NCBI GenBank assembly: GCA_947495165.1
Contig: CANLXM010000001.1
Span: 1,054,001 to 1,118,000 of the forward strand
From: an uncultured Cellulomonadaceae bacterium
GTDB lineage: Bacteria; Actinomycetota; Actinomycetes; Actinomycetales; Cellulomonadaceae
DNA: 64,000 bases
Direction: 5' to 3'
Every line of letters starts with the position of its first letter. Position 1 is the stretch's first letter. The position numbers and the translations under genes are program-made. Shown in pieces: positions 1 through 8,001 of the stretch. Below the pieces are notes generated by a model. It had not been told where the DNA came from and did not search any database. It saw nothing but the letters and a program-made list of their open reading frames with translations.

Positions 1-618
1 GTGGACCTCGGCACGGACGCTGGCGTGAACACCGTCGCGCTCCTGACGGACATGTCGACGCCGCTCGGCCTCACGGCCGGCAACGCCCTCGAGGTCCGTG
101 AGTCGGTCGAGGTGCTCTCGGGCGGGGGCCCGGCCGACGTCGTCGACCTGACGGTCGCGCTCGCCGTGGAGATGCTCGCTGCCGCGGGCAAGCCCGTGCC
201 GGAGGCCGAGGTCCGCGCGGCGCTGGCCGACGGTCGCGCGCTCGGCAGGTGGAACGACATGATCCGCGCCCAGGGCGGGGACCCGGAGGCGGAGCTGCCG
301 TGGGCCGCCCACACGCAGGAGGTGCTCGCGGAGGCCGACGGTGTGATCACCTCGATGGACGCCTACGCCGTGGGGATCGCCGCGTGGCGCCTCGGGGCCG
401 GGCGTGCGCGTCGTGAGGACGCGGTGCAGGCCGGTGCCGGCGTGCAGCTCCTGGCCAAGCCGGGCGACACCGTCCGTGCCGGGCAGGCCATCATGGTGCT
501 GCACACGGACACCCCGGAGCGGTTCGGCCGTGCGGTCGAGGCCCTCGACGGGGCCGTCACCCTCGGCGAGGCCTTCACTCCTGGGACTGTCGTGCTGGAC
601 CGCATCAGCGGATTCTGA
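1..618 (+). CDS. deoA: Thymidine (pyrimidine-nucleoside) phosphorylase, C-terminal part
   Basis: Phosphorolysis of thymidine or deoxyuridine to the base and 2-deoxyribose-1-phosphate in the cytoplasm. The 5' end lies outside the window; about 205 residues remain of a protein usually 430-450 long. The fragment opens with GTDAGVNTVALLTDMSTPLG followed by GNALEVRESVEVL, both typical of the pyrimidine-phosphorylase alpha/beta domain. It ends with the PYNP C-terminal domain (AVGIAAWRLGAGRARREDAV, then LLAKPGDTVRAGQ). The TGA stop overlaps the next ATG by one base, so the downstream DUF202 gene is probably translationally coupled. With the deaminase and aldolase genes downstream it forms a nucleoside-salvage group. 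Confidence 0.93.
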   Translation: MDLGTDAGVNTVALLTDMSTPLGLTAGNALEVRESVEVLSGGGPADVVDLTVALAVEMLAAAGKPVPEAEVRAALADGRALGRWNDMIRAQGGDPEAELPWAAHTQEVLAEADGVITSMDAYAVGIAAWRLGAGRARREDAVQAGAGVQLLAKPGDTVRAGQAIMVLHTDTPERFGRAVEALDGAVTLGEAFTPGTVVLDRISGF

Positions 619-986
619 TGACTCGTCGACCACGGTCGGTCTACGGCGTCGGCGAGGAGCCCGACGTCCGGTTCAGCCTCGCCAACGAGCGCACCGCGCT
701 CGCGTGGGTGCGGACCGGGCTCGGGCTCGTCGCCGGAGGCATCGCGCTGACGAGCCTCGCGTCCCTCGCGGAGCTCCACCGGCTGATCGACGTGGTCGCG
801 GCTCTCGCGTGCCTCGCGGGCGGCACGCTCGCCCTGTACTCGCTGCGGCGGTGGGCCGCCAGCGAGCGTGCCATCCGCCTCGGTGAGCCGCTGCCTGCTC
901 CGGGCGCGCTCCCCGTGCTCGTGGTCAGCGTGGTCGTGATGGCCCTCCTGCTCGCGGGCTACGCGCTCGGGCAGCTGGTGGGCTGA
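618..986 (+). CDS. DUF202 (YidH-type) membrane protein
   Basis: A 122-residue membrane protein of unknown function. It has the DUF202 signature FSLANERTALAWVRTGLGLV at about residues 19-38, then three hydrophobic segments (about 30-50, 57-75 and 95-118). Start ATG overlaps the deoA stop by one base. A second DUF202 gene follows after 3 nt, so the two probably form a pair of related small membrane proteins, as is common for this family. No enzymatic motif is visible. Confidence 0.85.
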   Translation: MTRRPRSVYGVGEEPDVRFSLANERTALAWVRTGLGLVAGGIALTSLASLAELHRLIDVVAALACLAGGTLALYSLRRWAASERAIRLGEPLPAPGALPVLVVSVVVMALLLAGYALGQLVG

Positions 987-989
987 GGC

Positions 990-1349
990 GTGCCCGGCCA
1001 CGCCGAGAGCTCGAGGCCACCCCGCGACCCCGGTCTGCAGCCGGAGCGCACCTCGCTCGCGTGGCAGCGCACGGTCGTGTCGGTGACGCTCGCGAGCGTC
1101 GTGCTCGCGCTCGGGCAGCTCCGCGCGGGCGTCCCGCTCCTGGCCGTCGCCGCGGCCGCGCTCGCTGCGGTCGCCGTGTTTCCCGGTGTCCTGCGGCCCC
1201 GGAAGGGTCAGGGCCTCGTCGAGCCGCTCCGTGGCGCCCGTACCGCCTCCCGCGACGCCTGGCCGCTGCTCGCGCGCTCGGCTGGCGTCGTCGCCGCCCT
1301 GGGCTCGCTCGGGGTCGTCGCGACGCTCGCCCACGTGCTGCGCGCATGA
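990..1349 (+). CDS. Second DUF202-family membrane protein
   Basis: A 119-residue protein starting at GTG. It carries the shorter DUF202 hallmark LQPERTSLAWQRTVVSV at about residues 16-32 and three predicted membrane spans (about 27-45, 48-64 and 92-112). It lies 3 nt behind the first DUF202 gene and its TGA overlaps the ATG of the next gene (ATGA), pointing to one transcript. Function unknown. Confidence 0.83.
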   Translation: MPGHAESSRPPRDPGLQPERTSLAWQRTVVSVTLASVVLALGQLRAGVPLLAVAAAALAAVAVFPGVLRPRKGQGLVEPLRGARTASRDAWPLLARSAGVVAALGSLGVVATLAHVLRA

Positions 1350-2206
1350 GGAGCGACCTGCGGCTCACGTCCGTGCTGCCCCACGTGCTGCCGTGGTGGG
1401 CCGGGGTTCCGGACCGACCTGGTGCGGCGGCGACGGTGCCGGGCCCGCGCTCGTACGACTCGTCAGCGCTGCGCGCCGCGCTCGCGCGCCTCTCGGCGCC
1501 CGCACGCGCGCGGGTGCGACGTCCGCTCGTGCCGGCCCCCGGGTCCCGCGAGCTGCGCTGGGGAGAGGCCGTCGCTCGCCAGCACGACGGGACGACGTGC
1601 GGGAGCGCCGTGCTGGCGATGACCGCTGCTGCGGGTGACGTCCGCCTCGCGCTCTGGCTCGAGTCGGGGGAGCGGTGCGGCGCCGGCGCGGGGTCGGCCG
1701 AGCTGTCCGGCGTCCCGCGCGCGACCCTCGACGGGCTCGCGGACGCGGCCGCGCGCCTCACGTTCCTGCAGCAGCGCGTCAAGGCCCTGTCCAACGCTCG
1801 CGCCGCCGCCGGCTTCCCGTGGCCCGCGGCGCTGGGGACGCCGCCGTGGGGCGCGGCCCGGGTCGCTCGCTGGGGTGAGCTCCGCTATCACCACGTGATC
1901 GTGGACGGCCCGCGCCAGCCCGAGGTGCTCGACGTCGTCGCGTCGTGGGCGCAGGCGGGCGTGCCGGTGCCGTTGTTCACGGGCGGGGACCTCGCGCGCG
2001 GGGTCGCGACCGCGGTGCCGCGCCACGTGGTGCTCGTGACGGACGTCGTCGGCCCGGTGTGGTCGGTGTACGAGCCGTCGTCGGGTGCCGTGCACCAGGT
2101 CACCCGCGGCCAGCTCGTCGCCGGCGGGCGGCTCCCGGCTCTCGGGGGCTGGAACCACCTCACCTGGGCGCTCGTCCCACGCACCGATACTGCGCCGGGC
2201 TCCTGA
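1346..2206 (+). CDS. Uncharacterised protein resembling C39/papain-fold peptidases
   Basis: A 286-residue protein. The ATG at 1346 was chosen because it overlaps the preceding stop (ATGA); longer readings run inside the DUF202 gene. No family is recognised with certainty. The segment HDGTTCGSAVLAMTAAAGD (about residues 83-101) looks like the Q...CG..xL.M catalytic-Cys region of C39-like papain-fold proteins. The later PRHVVLVTDV (about 226-235) and VYEPSSG could supply the His and Asp/Asn side. No signal peptide is evident, so it is probably cytoplasmic. Product and substrate are unknown; the peptidase-fold reading is inference from motif spacing only. Confidence 0.6.
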   Translation: MRSDLRLTSVLPHVLPWWAGVPDRPGAAATVPGPRSYDSSALRAALARLSAPARARVRRPLVPAPGSRELRWGEAVARQHDGTTCGSAVLAMTAAAGDVRLALWLESGERCGAGAGSAELSGVPRATLDGLADAAARLTFLQQRVKALSNARAAAGFPWPAALGTPPWGAARVARWGELRYHHVIVDGPRQPEVLDVVASWAQAGVPVPLFTGGDLARGVATAVPRHVVLVTDVVGPVWSVYEPSSGAVHQVTRGQLVAGGRLPALGGWNHLTWALVPRTDTAPGS

Positions 2207-2269
2207 GCGGTCGCGTGGTGGGCGGCTGCGGGCCACGATGGGGGACACGACGACACACAGGAGGTCATC

Positions 2270-2554
2270 ATGAGCACCGTCCCCGGAGACGACGCCGCAC
2301 GCGACGCTGGGCTGCTCGACCAGGAGCCGTCGAGCCTGATCGAGGCCGTCGAGGCCGAGCGCGCCGAGGGCTCGGCGCCGAGCCGTGACCCCGAGGACTA
2401 CCAGCCCGCGCCGGCGCGGCCCGACCTCGTCGGTGAGGCCGACGAGGCTGACGTCGCGGAGCAGGCTGCGGTCGTGCCGCTGCCGCCCGCCGGTGCGCTG
2501 GACGACGACGCCGCGGGTGAGATCGACGACGAGGATCTCGACGCGCCCGAGTAG
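2270..2554 (+). CDS. Small acidic hypothetical protein
   Basis: A 94-residue, strongly acidic, Ala/Pro-rich protein without hydrophobic segments, likely disordered. The block ARPDLVGEADEADVAEQAAV resembles a motif in short actinobacterial hypothetical proteins ('GEADxADVxEQ'). ATG 2270 is preceded by AGGAGG at 2260-2265, a good Shine-Dalgarno match. No function can be assigned. It stands alone between the 1346 gene and the adenosine deaminase promoter. Confidence 0.7.
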   Translation: MSTVPGDDAARDAGLLDQEPSSLIEAVEAERAEGSAPSRDPEDYQPAPARPDLVGEADEADVAEQAAVVPLPPAGALDDDAAGEIDDEDLDAPE

Positions 2555-2579
2555 CGCCGTCGGTGCGGCCGCGAGGCCC

Positions 2580-2585
2580 TATTGT
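2580..2585 (+). promoter_or_regulatory. -10 element of a probable leaderless adenosine deaminase promoter
   Basis: TATTGT lies 7 nt before the ATG at 2593 and there is no Shine-Dalgarno in the gap, so transcription would begin at or next to the start codon. The same layout recurs at several other genes in the window. Confidence 0.5.
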
Positions 2586-2592
2586 GGGGCGC

Positions 2593-3744
2593 ATGACGCT
2601 CTCCGAGACCTCGCGCCGCACGCCCTCCCTCGAGGAGATCATCGAGATCCCGAAGGTGGTGCTGCACGACCACCTCGACGGCGGCCTGCGTCCCGAGACG
2701 ATCATCGAGCTCGCCGCGCAGATCGGCTACACGCTGCCGGCCACCGACGTCGAGGAGCTGCGCACCTGGTTCGTCGAGTCTGCGGACTCCGGCTCCCTGC
2801 CGCGCTACCTCGAGACGTTCGACCACACGATCGCCGTCATGCAGACGGCCGAGGCGCTCGAGCGCGTCGCGCGCGAGTCCGTGCTCGACCTCGCGGCGGA
2901 CGGCGTCGTGTACGCCGAGCAGCGGTGGGCGCCCGAGCAGCACCTGCGCGAAGGGCTGAGCCTGCAGGACGCCGTCGAGGCCGTCGGCCGGGGCCTCGAG
3001 GCGGGCGAGCAGGAAGCCGCCGCGGCGGGCCGCCCGATCGTCACCCGTCAGCTGGTCACCGCGATGCGGCATGCGGACCGCAGCGACGAGATTGCCGCGC
3101 TCACGATCGCCAACCGCGGCAAGCACCGCGTGATCGGCTTCGACATCGCGGGCGCCGAGCTCGGTTTCCCCGCCTCCAACCACGCCTCGGCCTTCGACGC
3201 GCTGCACCGGGCCTACGTGCCCGCGACCGTGCACGCGGGCGAGGCCGACGGCGTCTCGTCGATCGCCGACGCGCTGCACGCCGGCCGCGCGCTCCGCCTG
3301 GGCCACGGCGTGCGCGTGATCGAGGACATGACCGGTGTCGAGCACGTCATGGCCAAGCGTTCCAAGGCGGACCTGCGCGACGTCGGGCTGGGGCCGGTGG
3401 CCGCCTGGGTCCGGGACCGGCGCGTGACCATGGAGCTGTGCCCGTCGTCGAACGTGCAGACCGGTGGCGCGGCGAGCGTGCGCGACCACCCCATCACCCT
3501 GCTGAAGAACCTCGGGTTCGCGGTCACCGTGAACACCGACAACCGGCTCATGAGCGGCACCACGATGAGCCGTGAGATGCATCTTCTCGTCACCGAGGCG
3601 GACTGGTCGCTCGACGACCTGCTGGCCGTAACGTTGACCGCAGCGTGGGCCGCCTTCATCCCCCTGGACGAGCGGCAAGAGGTCGTCGAGAACCTCATCG
3701 TGCCCCGTACCACCGCAATCCGCGAGGAGCGTCAGAACGCATGA
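2593..3744 (+). CDS. add: Adenosine deaminase
   Basis: Hydrolytic deamination of adenosine and deoxyadenosine to inosine and deoxyinosine; zinc amidohydrolase, cytoplasmic. The 383-residue protein has the metal-binding HDHLDGG motif (His25, His27), VHAGEADG near residue 214 (third His and catalytic Glu region), the catalytic HGVRV segment, and [11 protein letters not shown] near 313, the form usual in actinobacterial Add. ATG 2593 was preferred to an upstream in-frame GTG because a TATTGT hexamer ends 7 nt before it. Its TGA overlaps the deoC ATG (ATGA), so add-deoC are coupled. It feeds inosine to the phosphorylase encoded at 7.1-7.9 kb. Confidence 0.95.
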   Translation: MTLSETSRRTPSLEEIIEIPKVVLHDHLDGGLRPETIIELAAQIGYTLPATDVEELRTWFVESADSGSLPRYLETFDHTIAVMQTAEALERVARESVLDLAADGVVYAEQRWAPEQHLREGLSLQDAVEAVGRGLEAGEQEAAAAGRPIVTRQLVTAMRHADRSDEIAALTIANRGKHRVIGFDIAGAELGFPASNHASAFDALHRAYVPATVHAGEADGVSSIADALHAGRALRLGHGVRVIEDMTGVEHVMAKRSKADLRDVGLGPVAAWVRDRRVTMELCPSSNVQTGGAASVRDHPITLLKNLGFAVTVNTDNRLMSGTTMSREMHLLVTEADWSLDDLLAVTLTAAWAAFIPLDERQEVVENLIVPRTTAIREERQNA

Positions 3745-4439
3745 GCGTGCACACCCCTGCTGAGGTCGCCGGGATCGTCGACCACACCCTGCTGAAGCCC
3801 GAGGCCACGGCGGCCGACGTCGCCGCGCTCGTCGACGAGGGCGTCCGTCTGGGCGTGTTCTCGGTGTGCGTCTCGCCGTCGATGCTGCCGGTCGACGCCA
3901 AGGGGCTGAAGGTCGCGACCGTGTGCGGCTTCCCCTCCGGCAAGCACCACAGCGACATCAAGGCTGCCGAGGCTGCACGTTCCGTCGCCGACGGTGCTGA
4001 CGAGGTCGACATGGTGATCGACGTCGGTGTCGCCACCACGGGCGACTACGCGGCCGTGCAGGCCGACATCGCGGCCGTGCGCGCGGCGGTGCCCGCACCG
4101 AAGATCCTCAAGGTCATCATCGAGTCCGCCGCGCTGTCCGACGAGCAGATCGTCGGGGTGTGCCAGGCCGCGGAGGCTGCGGGCGCGGACTTCGTCAAGA
4201 CGTCGACTGGCTTCCACCCCGCCGGTGGCGCCTCGGCCCACGCGGTGCGGCTCATGGCCGAGACCGTCGGCGGACGTCTGGGCGTGAAGGCGTCCGGCGC
4301 GATCCGCGACGCGGCGACCGCGGTCGCCATGATCGAGGCCGGGGCCACGCGCCTCGGGCTGTCCGGCACCGGTGCCGTCCTGGACGGCCTGGGCGCCGAC
4401 GGCGGCCCCGCGAGCGACGCCTCGGGATCCGGTTACTGA
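3741..4439 (+). CDS. deoC: Deoxyribose-phosphate aldolase
   Basis: Cleaves 2-deoxyribose-5-phosphate to glyceraldehyde-3-phosphate and acetaldehyde, the last step of deoxynucleoside catabolism. The 232-residue class I aldolase has the Schiff-base lysine in [11 protein letters not shown] (Lys near 153), the second lysine in [10 protein letters not shown] (near 183), the EVDMVIDVG segment, and [10 protein letters not shown] near the N-terminus. Start overlaps the add stop (ATGA). The siderophore-interacting protein gene starts immediately after its TGA, so all three may be co-transcribed. Confidence 0.96.
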   Translation: MSVHTPAEVAGIVDHTLLKPEATAADVAALVDEGVRLGVFSVCVSPSMLPVDAKGLKVATVCGFPSGKHHSDIKAAEAARSVADGADEVDMVIDVGVATTGDYAAVQADIAAVRAAVPAPKILKVIIESAALSDEQIVGVCQAAEAAGADFVKTSTGFHPAGGASAHAVRLMAETVGGRLGVKASGAIRDAATAVAMIEAGATRLGLSGTGAVLDGLGADGGPASDASGSGY

Positions 4440-5222
4440 GTGGCTCAGCCAGCGCGCGTCCGCGCGGAGTACCGCACGACGGTGCTCCGCGCGGACAGGA
4501 TCACCCCGGCGATGGTGCGGCTCGTCCTTGGCGGCACCGGGCTCGACTCGTTCGTGGACCTGCCGTGCACGGACCACTACGTCAAGGTCGTCATCCCGGG
4601 TGACGACGAGCACCCACCTGTGCTGCGGACCTACACGGTCCGCGCGTGGGACCCTGAGGTGCGCGAGCTGACGATCGACTTCGTCGTGCACGGTGACGCC
4701 GGCCGCGCAGGCCCGTGGTCCGCGCGCGTCCGGCCGGGCACCGAGGTCGTGCTGCAGGGCCAGGGCGGCGGGTTCGTCGTCGAGCCGGAGCGCCCCTGGG
4801 TGCTGCTCGCCGGCGACGAGTCGGCGCTCCCGGCGATCCTCGCGACGCTCGAGCGGCTGCCCGCGGGCGTCCCGGCGATCGCGTTCATCGAGGTCGCCGA
4901 CGCCGCGGAGGAGCAGCCGGTCGTCGCACCCGGTGCCGACGTGCGCTGGGTGCACCGCGGATCGTCTCCGTACGGGGCCTGCCTGGTCCGGGACGTCCGG
5001 GCGTTCGCGCTGCCCGACGGCGCCGGACAGGTGTTCCTGCACGGCGAGGCCGGGATGGTCCGCGAGCTGCGCCGCCACGTGCGGCGCGCCGGGGTGCAGC
5101 TCAGCGACCTCTCGGCGTCGGGCTACTGGCGCCTGGGCAAGGACGACGAGGCCTGGCGCGAGGAGAAGGCCGAGTGGAAGGCCGCCGTCAGCCGCGACGA
5201 AGAGGCGCTGCAGGGCGCGTGA
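4440..5222 (+). CDS. Siderophore-interacting protein (ViuB/SIP-type ferric-siderophore reductase)
   Basis: Probable FAD-dependent reductase that releases iron from imported ferric siderophores. The 260-residue protein has the FAD-binding region (RTYTVRAWDPE near 61, then IDFVVHGDAGRAGPWS) and the SIP C-terminal domain (VLLAGDESALPAI, FLHGEAGMVRELRRHV, ASGYWRLGKDDEAW). GTG 4440 directly abuts the deoC stop. No iron box is seen just upstream, so it probably shares the add-deoC transcript, which is an odd placement for an iron gene. A strong hairpin follows. Confidence 0.92.
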   Translation: MAQPARVRAEYRTTVLRADRITPAMVRLVLGGTGLDSFVDLPCTDHYVKVVIPGDDEHPPVLRTYTVRAWDPEVRELTIDFVVHGDAGRAGPWSARVRPGTEVVLQGQGGGFVVEPERPWVLLAGDESALPAILATLERLPAGVPAIAFIEVADAAEEQPVVAPGADVRWVHRGSSPYGACLVRDVRAFALPDGAGQVFLHGEAGMVRELRRHVRRAGVQLSDLSASGYWRLGKDDEAWREEKAEWKAAVSRDEEALQGA

Positions 5223-5252
5223 GCGGCCTCGGGCACGCCTGGGCAGATCGAT

Positions 5253-5291
5253 GACGAAGGCCTCCCCGCCAGGTGCGGGGAGGCCTTCGTC
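5253..5291. terminator. Bidirectional hairpin terminator
   Basis: A perfect 17-bp stem (5253-5269 with 5275-5291) and a 5-nt loop lie between two convergent genes. Its flanks (GACGAAGG outward, CCTTCGTC on the other side) make it usable from both strands. Confidence 0.85.
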
Positions 5292-5303
5292 GTGCGTGGC
5301 GGG

Positions 5304-7091
5304 CTACAGCCCCAGCGCTTCGGTCAGCTCGTCGCGGATCGCGTCGAGCTTCTCGCGGGCGGCACGCCGTGCGGTGCCGAGGTCCTCGAACGACGCGTCG
5401 GCGGCGACCGGCGCGACGACCTCGAGGTAGCACTTCACCTTGGGCTCGGTGCCCGACGGCCGGACGATCACGCGAGTGTCGTCCGCGGCGGTCAGGCGCA
5501 GACCGTCCGTCGGGGGCAGCCCGTCGGCGCCCTCGGCCAGGTCCACCACGGACACGACGGGCGAGCCGCCGAGCGTCGCGGGCGGAGCGCTGCGGAGCCG
5601 GGCCATGGTCGAGGGGATCTGCTCGAGGTCCGTGAACCGGGCCGAGAGCTGGTCGCTCACGTACAGGCCGTGCTCGCGCGCGAGGTCGTCGAGCGCGTCG
5701 ACGATGCTGCGGCCCTGGGCCTTGAGCTGGTCGGCGAGCTGGACCAGCAGCAGCGCCGCGCTGATGCCGTCCTTGTCCCGGACGTGGATCGGGTCGACGC
5801 AGTAGCCCAGCGCCTCCTCGTAGCCGAACACCAGGCCCGGCTCACGGGAGATCCACTTGAAGCCGGTGAGCGTCGCCGAGTGGGCGTAGCCGTGCGCGGC
5901 AGCGATCTTGCTCAGGAGGCGCGAGGACACGATCGAGTTGGCCATGCGTGCGCCGTCGGCAGGTGTGGTGCCCTGCGCGCGCTGCGCGACGGCCGCGCCC
6001 AGGAGGGCCCCGACCTCGTCGCCGTGCAGCATGCGCCAGCCGGTGTGCCCGGCCGAGCTCGGCCCCGGGTGGTACTCGGCGTGGGGGTCGCGGACGGCCA
6101 GCGCGCAGCGATCGGCGTCGGGATCGTTGGCGACGACGAGGTCCGCGTCCGTCTCGATCGCGTACGCCAGGGCCAGGTCGATCGCGCCCGGCTCCTCGGG
6201 GTTCGGGAAGGAGACGGTGGGGAAGTCCGGGTCGGGGCGCATCTGCGCCACGACGGGCAGGACCTCCGTGTAGCCGGCGGCGCCGAGCACCGTCATGATC
6301 GTGTCGCCACCCACGCCGTGCAGGGGCGTGTAGACGACCTTGAGGTCCCGAGGCGTGGTCGGGTCGGCACGCACAGCGAGGTCGATCACGCTCGCCCGGT
6401 AGCGCTCCGCGACGTCGTCGCCCAGGACGGTCCAGCCGGACTCGGCCCGGGGGACATCCGCCACGGCGCGGACCGCGGCGATGTGGCGCGCGATGTCAGC
6501 GTCGTACGGCGGCACGATCTGCGCGCCACGACCCGAGTCGGTGACGACCTGCCCGCCGAGGTAGACCTTGTAGCCGTTGTCCTCAGGCGGGTTGTGGCTC
6601 GCCGTGACCATGACGCCCGCGTCGGTGGCGAGGTCGCGCACGGCGAACGCGAGCACGGGGGTGGGCAGCGGCGCGGGGAGCAGGTGCGCGTCCACGCCGG
6701 CGGCCGTCATGACCGCGGCGGTGTCACGCGCGAACGCCTCGGAGTTGTACCGGGCGTCGTAGCCGATCGCGACGCTGGGACGCTGGCCAGCACGTGCCTC
6801 GAGGAGGAACGCGGCCAGGCCGGCCGCGGCGCGGATGACGACCGCACGGTTCATCCGGTTGGGCCCGCCGGCCATGCGGCCGCGCAGGCCGGCCGTGCCG
6901 AACTGCAGGAGACCGGAGAACGCGTCCGCGAGGGCGTCCTGGGCGAGCGGCGCCGCCGGGTCCTCGAGGTCGATGTCGAGCAGCGTCTGCAGCTCGGCGC
7001 GCGTGGCGGGATCGGGGTCGTCCGCGATCCACGTCGCCACGCGCTCGCGCAGCGCGGGGTCCGGGGTGAAGGGCTCGGGCTGCTGCGTCAT
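5304..7091 (-). CDS. Phospho-sugar mutase of the PGM2/phosphopentomutase type
   Basis: Alpha-D-phosphohexomutase superfamily enzyme of 595 residues, longer than ordinary ManB/PgcA (about 460) and close to PGM2-type mutases. Visible are the phosphoserine loop TASHNPPEDNGYK (Ser near 160), the Mg-binding NDPDADR near 325, the sugar loop GYEEALGYCVD and the phosphate loop IVRPSGTEPK. The start ATG overlaps the stop of the purine nucleoside phosphorylase gene (TGATG), so the two are coupled. With add, deoC and deoA nearby and no deoB seen, it may interconvert (deoxy)ribose-1- and -5-phosphate; phosphoglucomutase or phosphomannomutase activity is the alternative. Assignment within the family is inference from context. 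Confidence 0.88.
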   Translation of the reverse strand: MTQQPEPFTPDPALRERVATWIADDPDPATRAELQTLLDIDLEDPAAPLAQDALADAFSGLLQFGTAGLRGRMAGGPNRMNRAVVIRAAAGLAAFLLEARAGQRPSVAIGYDARYNSEAFARDTAAVMTAAGVDAHLLPAPLPTPVLAFAVRDLATDAGVMVTASHNPPEDNGYKVYLGGQVVTDSGRGAQIVPPYDADIARHIAAVRAVADVPRAESGWTVLGDDVAERYRASVIDLAVRADPTTPRDLKVVYTPLHGVGGDTIMTVLGAAGYTEVLPVVAQMRPDPDFPTVSFPNPEEPGAIDLALAYAIETDADLVVANDPDADRCALAVRDPHAEYHPGPSSAGHTGWRMLHGDEVGALLGAAVAQRAQGTTPADGARMANSIVSSRLLSKIAAAHGYAHSATLTGFKWISREPGLVFGYEEALGYCVDPIHVRDKDGISAALLLVQLADQLKAQGRSIVDALDDLAREHGLYVSDQLSARFTDLEQIPSTMARLRSAPPATLGGSPVVSVVDLAEGADGLPPTDGLRLTAADDTRVIVRPSGTEPKVKCYLEVVAPVAADASFEDLGTARRAAREKLDAIRDELTEALGL

Positions 7092-7915
7092 CACAGTCGC
7101 CCGACGATCTGCGCGAGCAGCGCGGAGATGCGGGGACCGGCGTCGCGGCCGGCCTCGATGACCTCCTCGTGCGACAGCGCGGTGGCGGAGATGCCGGCCG
7201 CGAGGTTCGTCACGAGCGAGATGCCGAGCACGTCGATACCGGCCTGGCGGGCCGCGATGGCCTCGAGAGTGGTGGACATGCCCACCAGGTCGCCGCCCAG
7301 GCGCCCGGCCATGCGGACCTCGGCGGGGGTCTCGTAGTGCGGGCCGCGGAACTGGACGTACACGCCCTCGGGCAGGGAGGCGTCGACCTCGCGCGCGACG
7401 TCGCGCAGGCGGCTCGAGTAGAGGTCCGTGAGGTCGACGAAGTTCGCGCCCTCGATCGGCGACGTCGCCGTGAGGTTGAGGTGGTCGCTGATCAGCACCG
7501 GGGTGCCGGGCGTCCAGTCGGGGTTCAGGCCGCCGCAGCCGTTCGTCAGGATGATGCTGCGCACGCCGGCGGCGGCGGCGGTGCGCACGCCGTGGACGAC
7601 GCGGCGCACGCCGCGGCCCTCGTACAGGTGGGTGCGCGAGCCGAGCACGAGCGCGTGCCGGTCCGAGTCGCCGATGCGGATCGACCGGAGCGTGCCCACG
7701 TGGCCCTCGACGGCGGGAGCGCTGAAGCCGGGGATCGAGTGGCTCGGGATCTCCGCGAGGGTCTCGCCGATGAGCTCGGCCGCGCCGCCCCAGCCGGAGC
7801 CGAGGACGAGGGCGACGTCGTGCTGGGCGACGCCCGTCTCGGAGGCGAGGAAGGCGGCGGCGTCGCGTGCGACGTCGAAGGGATCGGTGCTCGGGTCGTC
7901 GAGTGAGATGGTCAT
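7091..7915 (-). CDS. punA: Purine-nucleoside phosphorylase
   Basis: Phosphorolysis of purine (deoxy)nucleosides. This is a 274-residue trimeric-type PNP. Motifs are VLGSGWGG (phosphate loop, near 37), SRTHLYEG, ILTNGCGGLNPD, FRGPHYETPAEVRM (near 190), VGMSTTLEA and TNLAAGIS. A Gly-Cys-Gly-Gly loop and the usual purine-site Asn are retained. It is the first gene of a two-gene operon with the phospho-sugar mutase and is divergent from lpdA; the roughly 85-nt spacer must hold both promoters. Confidence 0.95.
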   Translation of the reverse strand: MTISLDDPSTDPFDVARDAAAFLASETGVAQHDVALVLGSGWGGAAELIGETLAEIPSHSIPGFSAPAVEGHVGTLRSIRIGDSDRHALVLGSRTHLYEGRGVRRVVHGVRTAAAAGVRSIILTNGCGGLNPDWTPGTPVLISDHLNLTATSPIEGANFVDLTDLYSSRLRDVAREVDASLPEGVYVQFRGPHYETPAEVRMAGRLGGDLVGMSTTLEAIAARQAGIDVLGISLVTNLAAGISATALSHEEVIEAGRDAGPRISALLAQIVGRL

Positions 7916-8001
7916 GCTCCGAGGCTAGCGCGCGGGGGGCACGGCGCCCCCGCCTGCCCACTGCGTTCGGCTCCGTGTCCGCATGTTGGCACAATGGTCA
8001 G

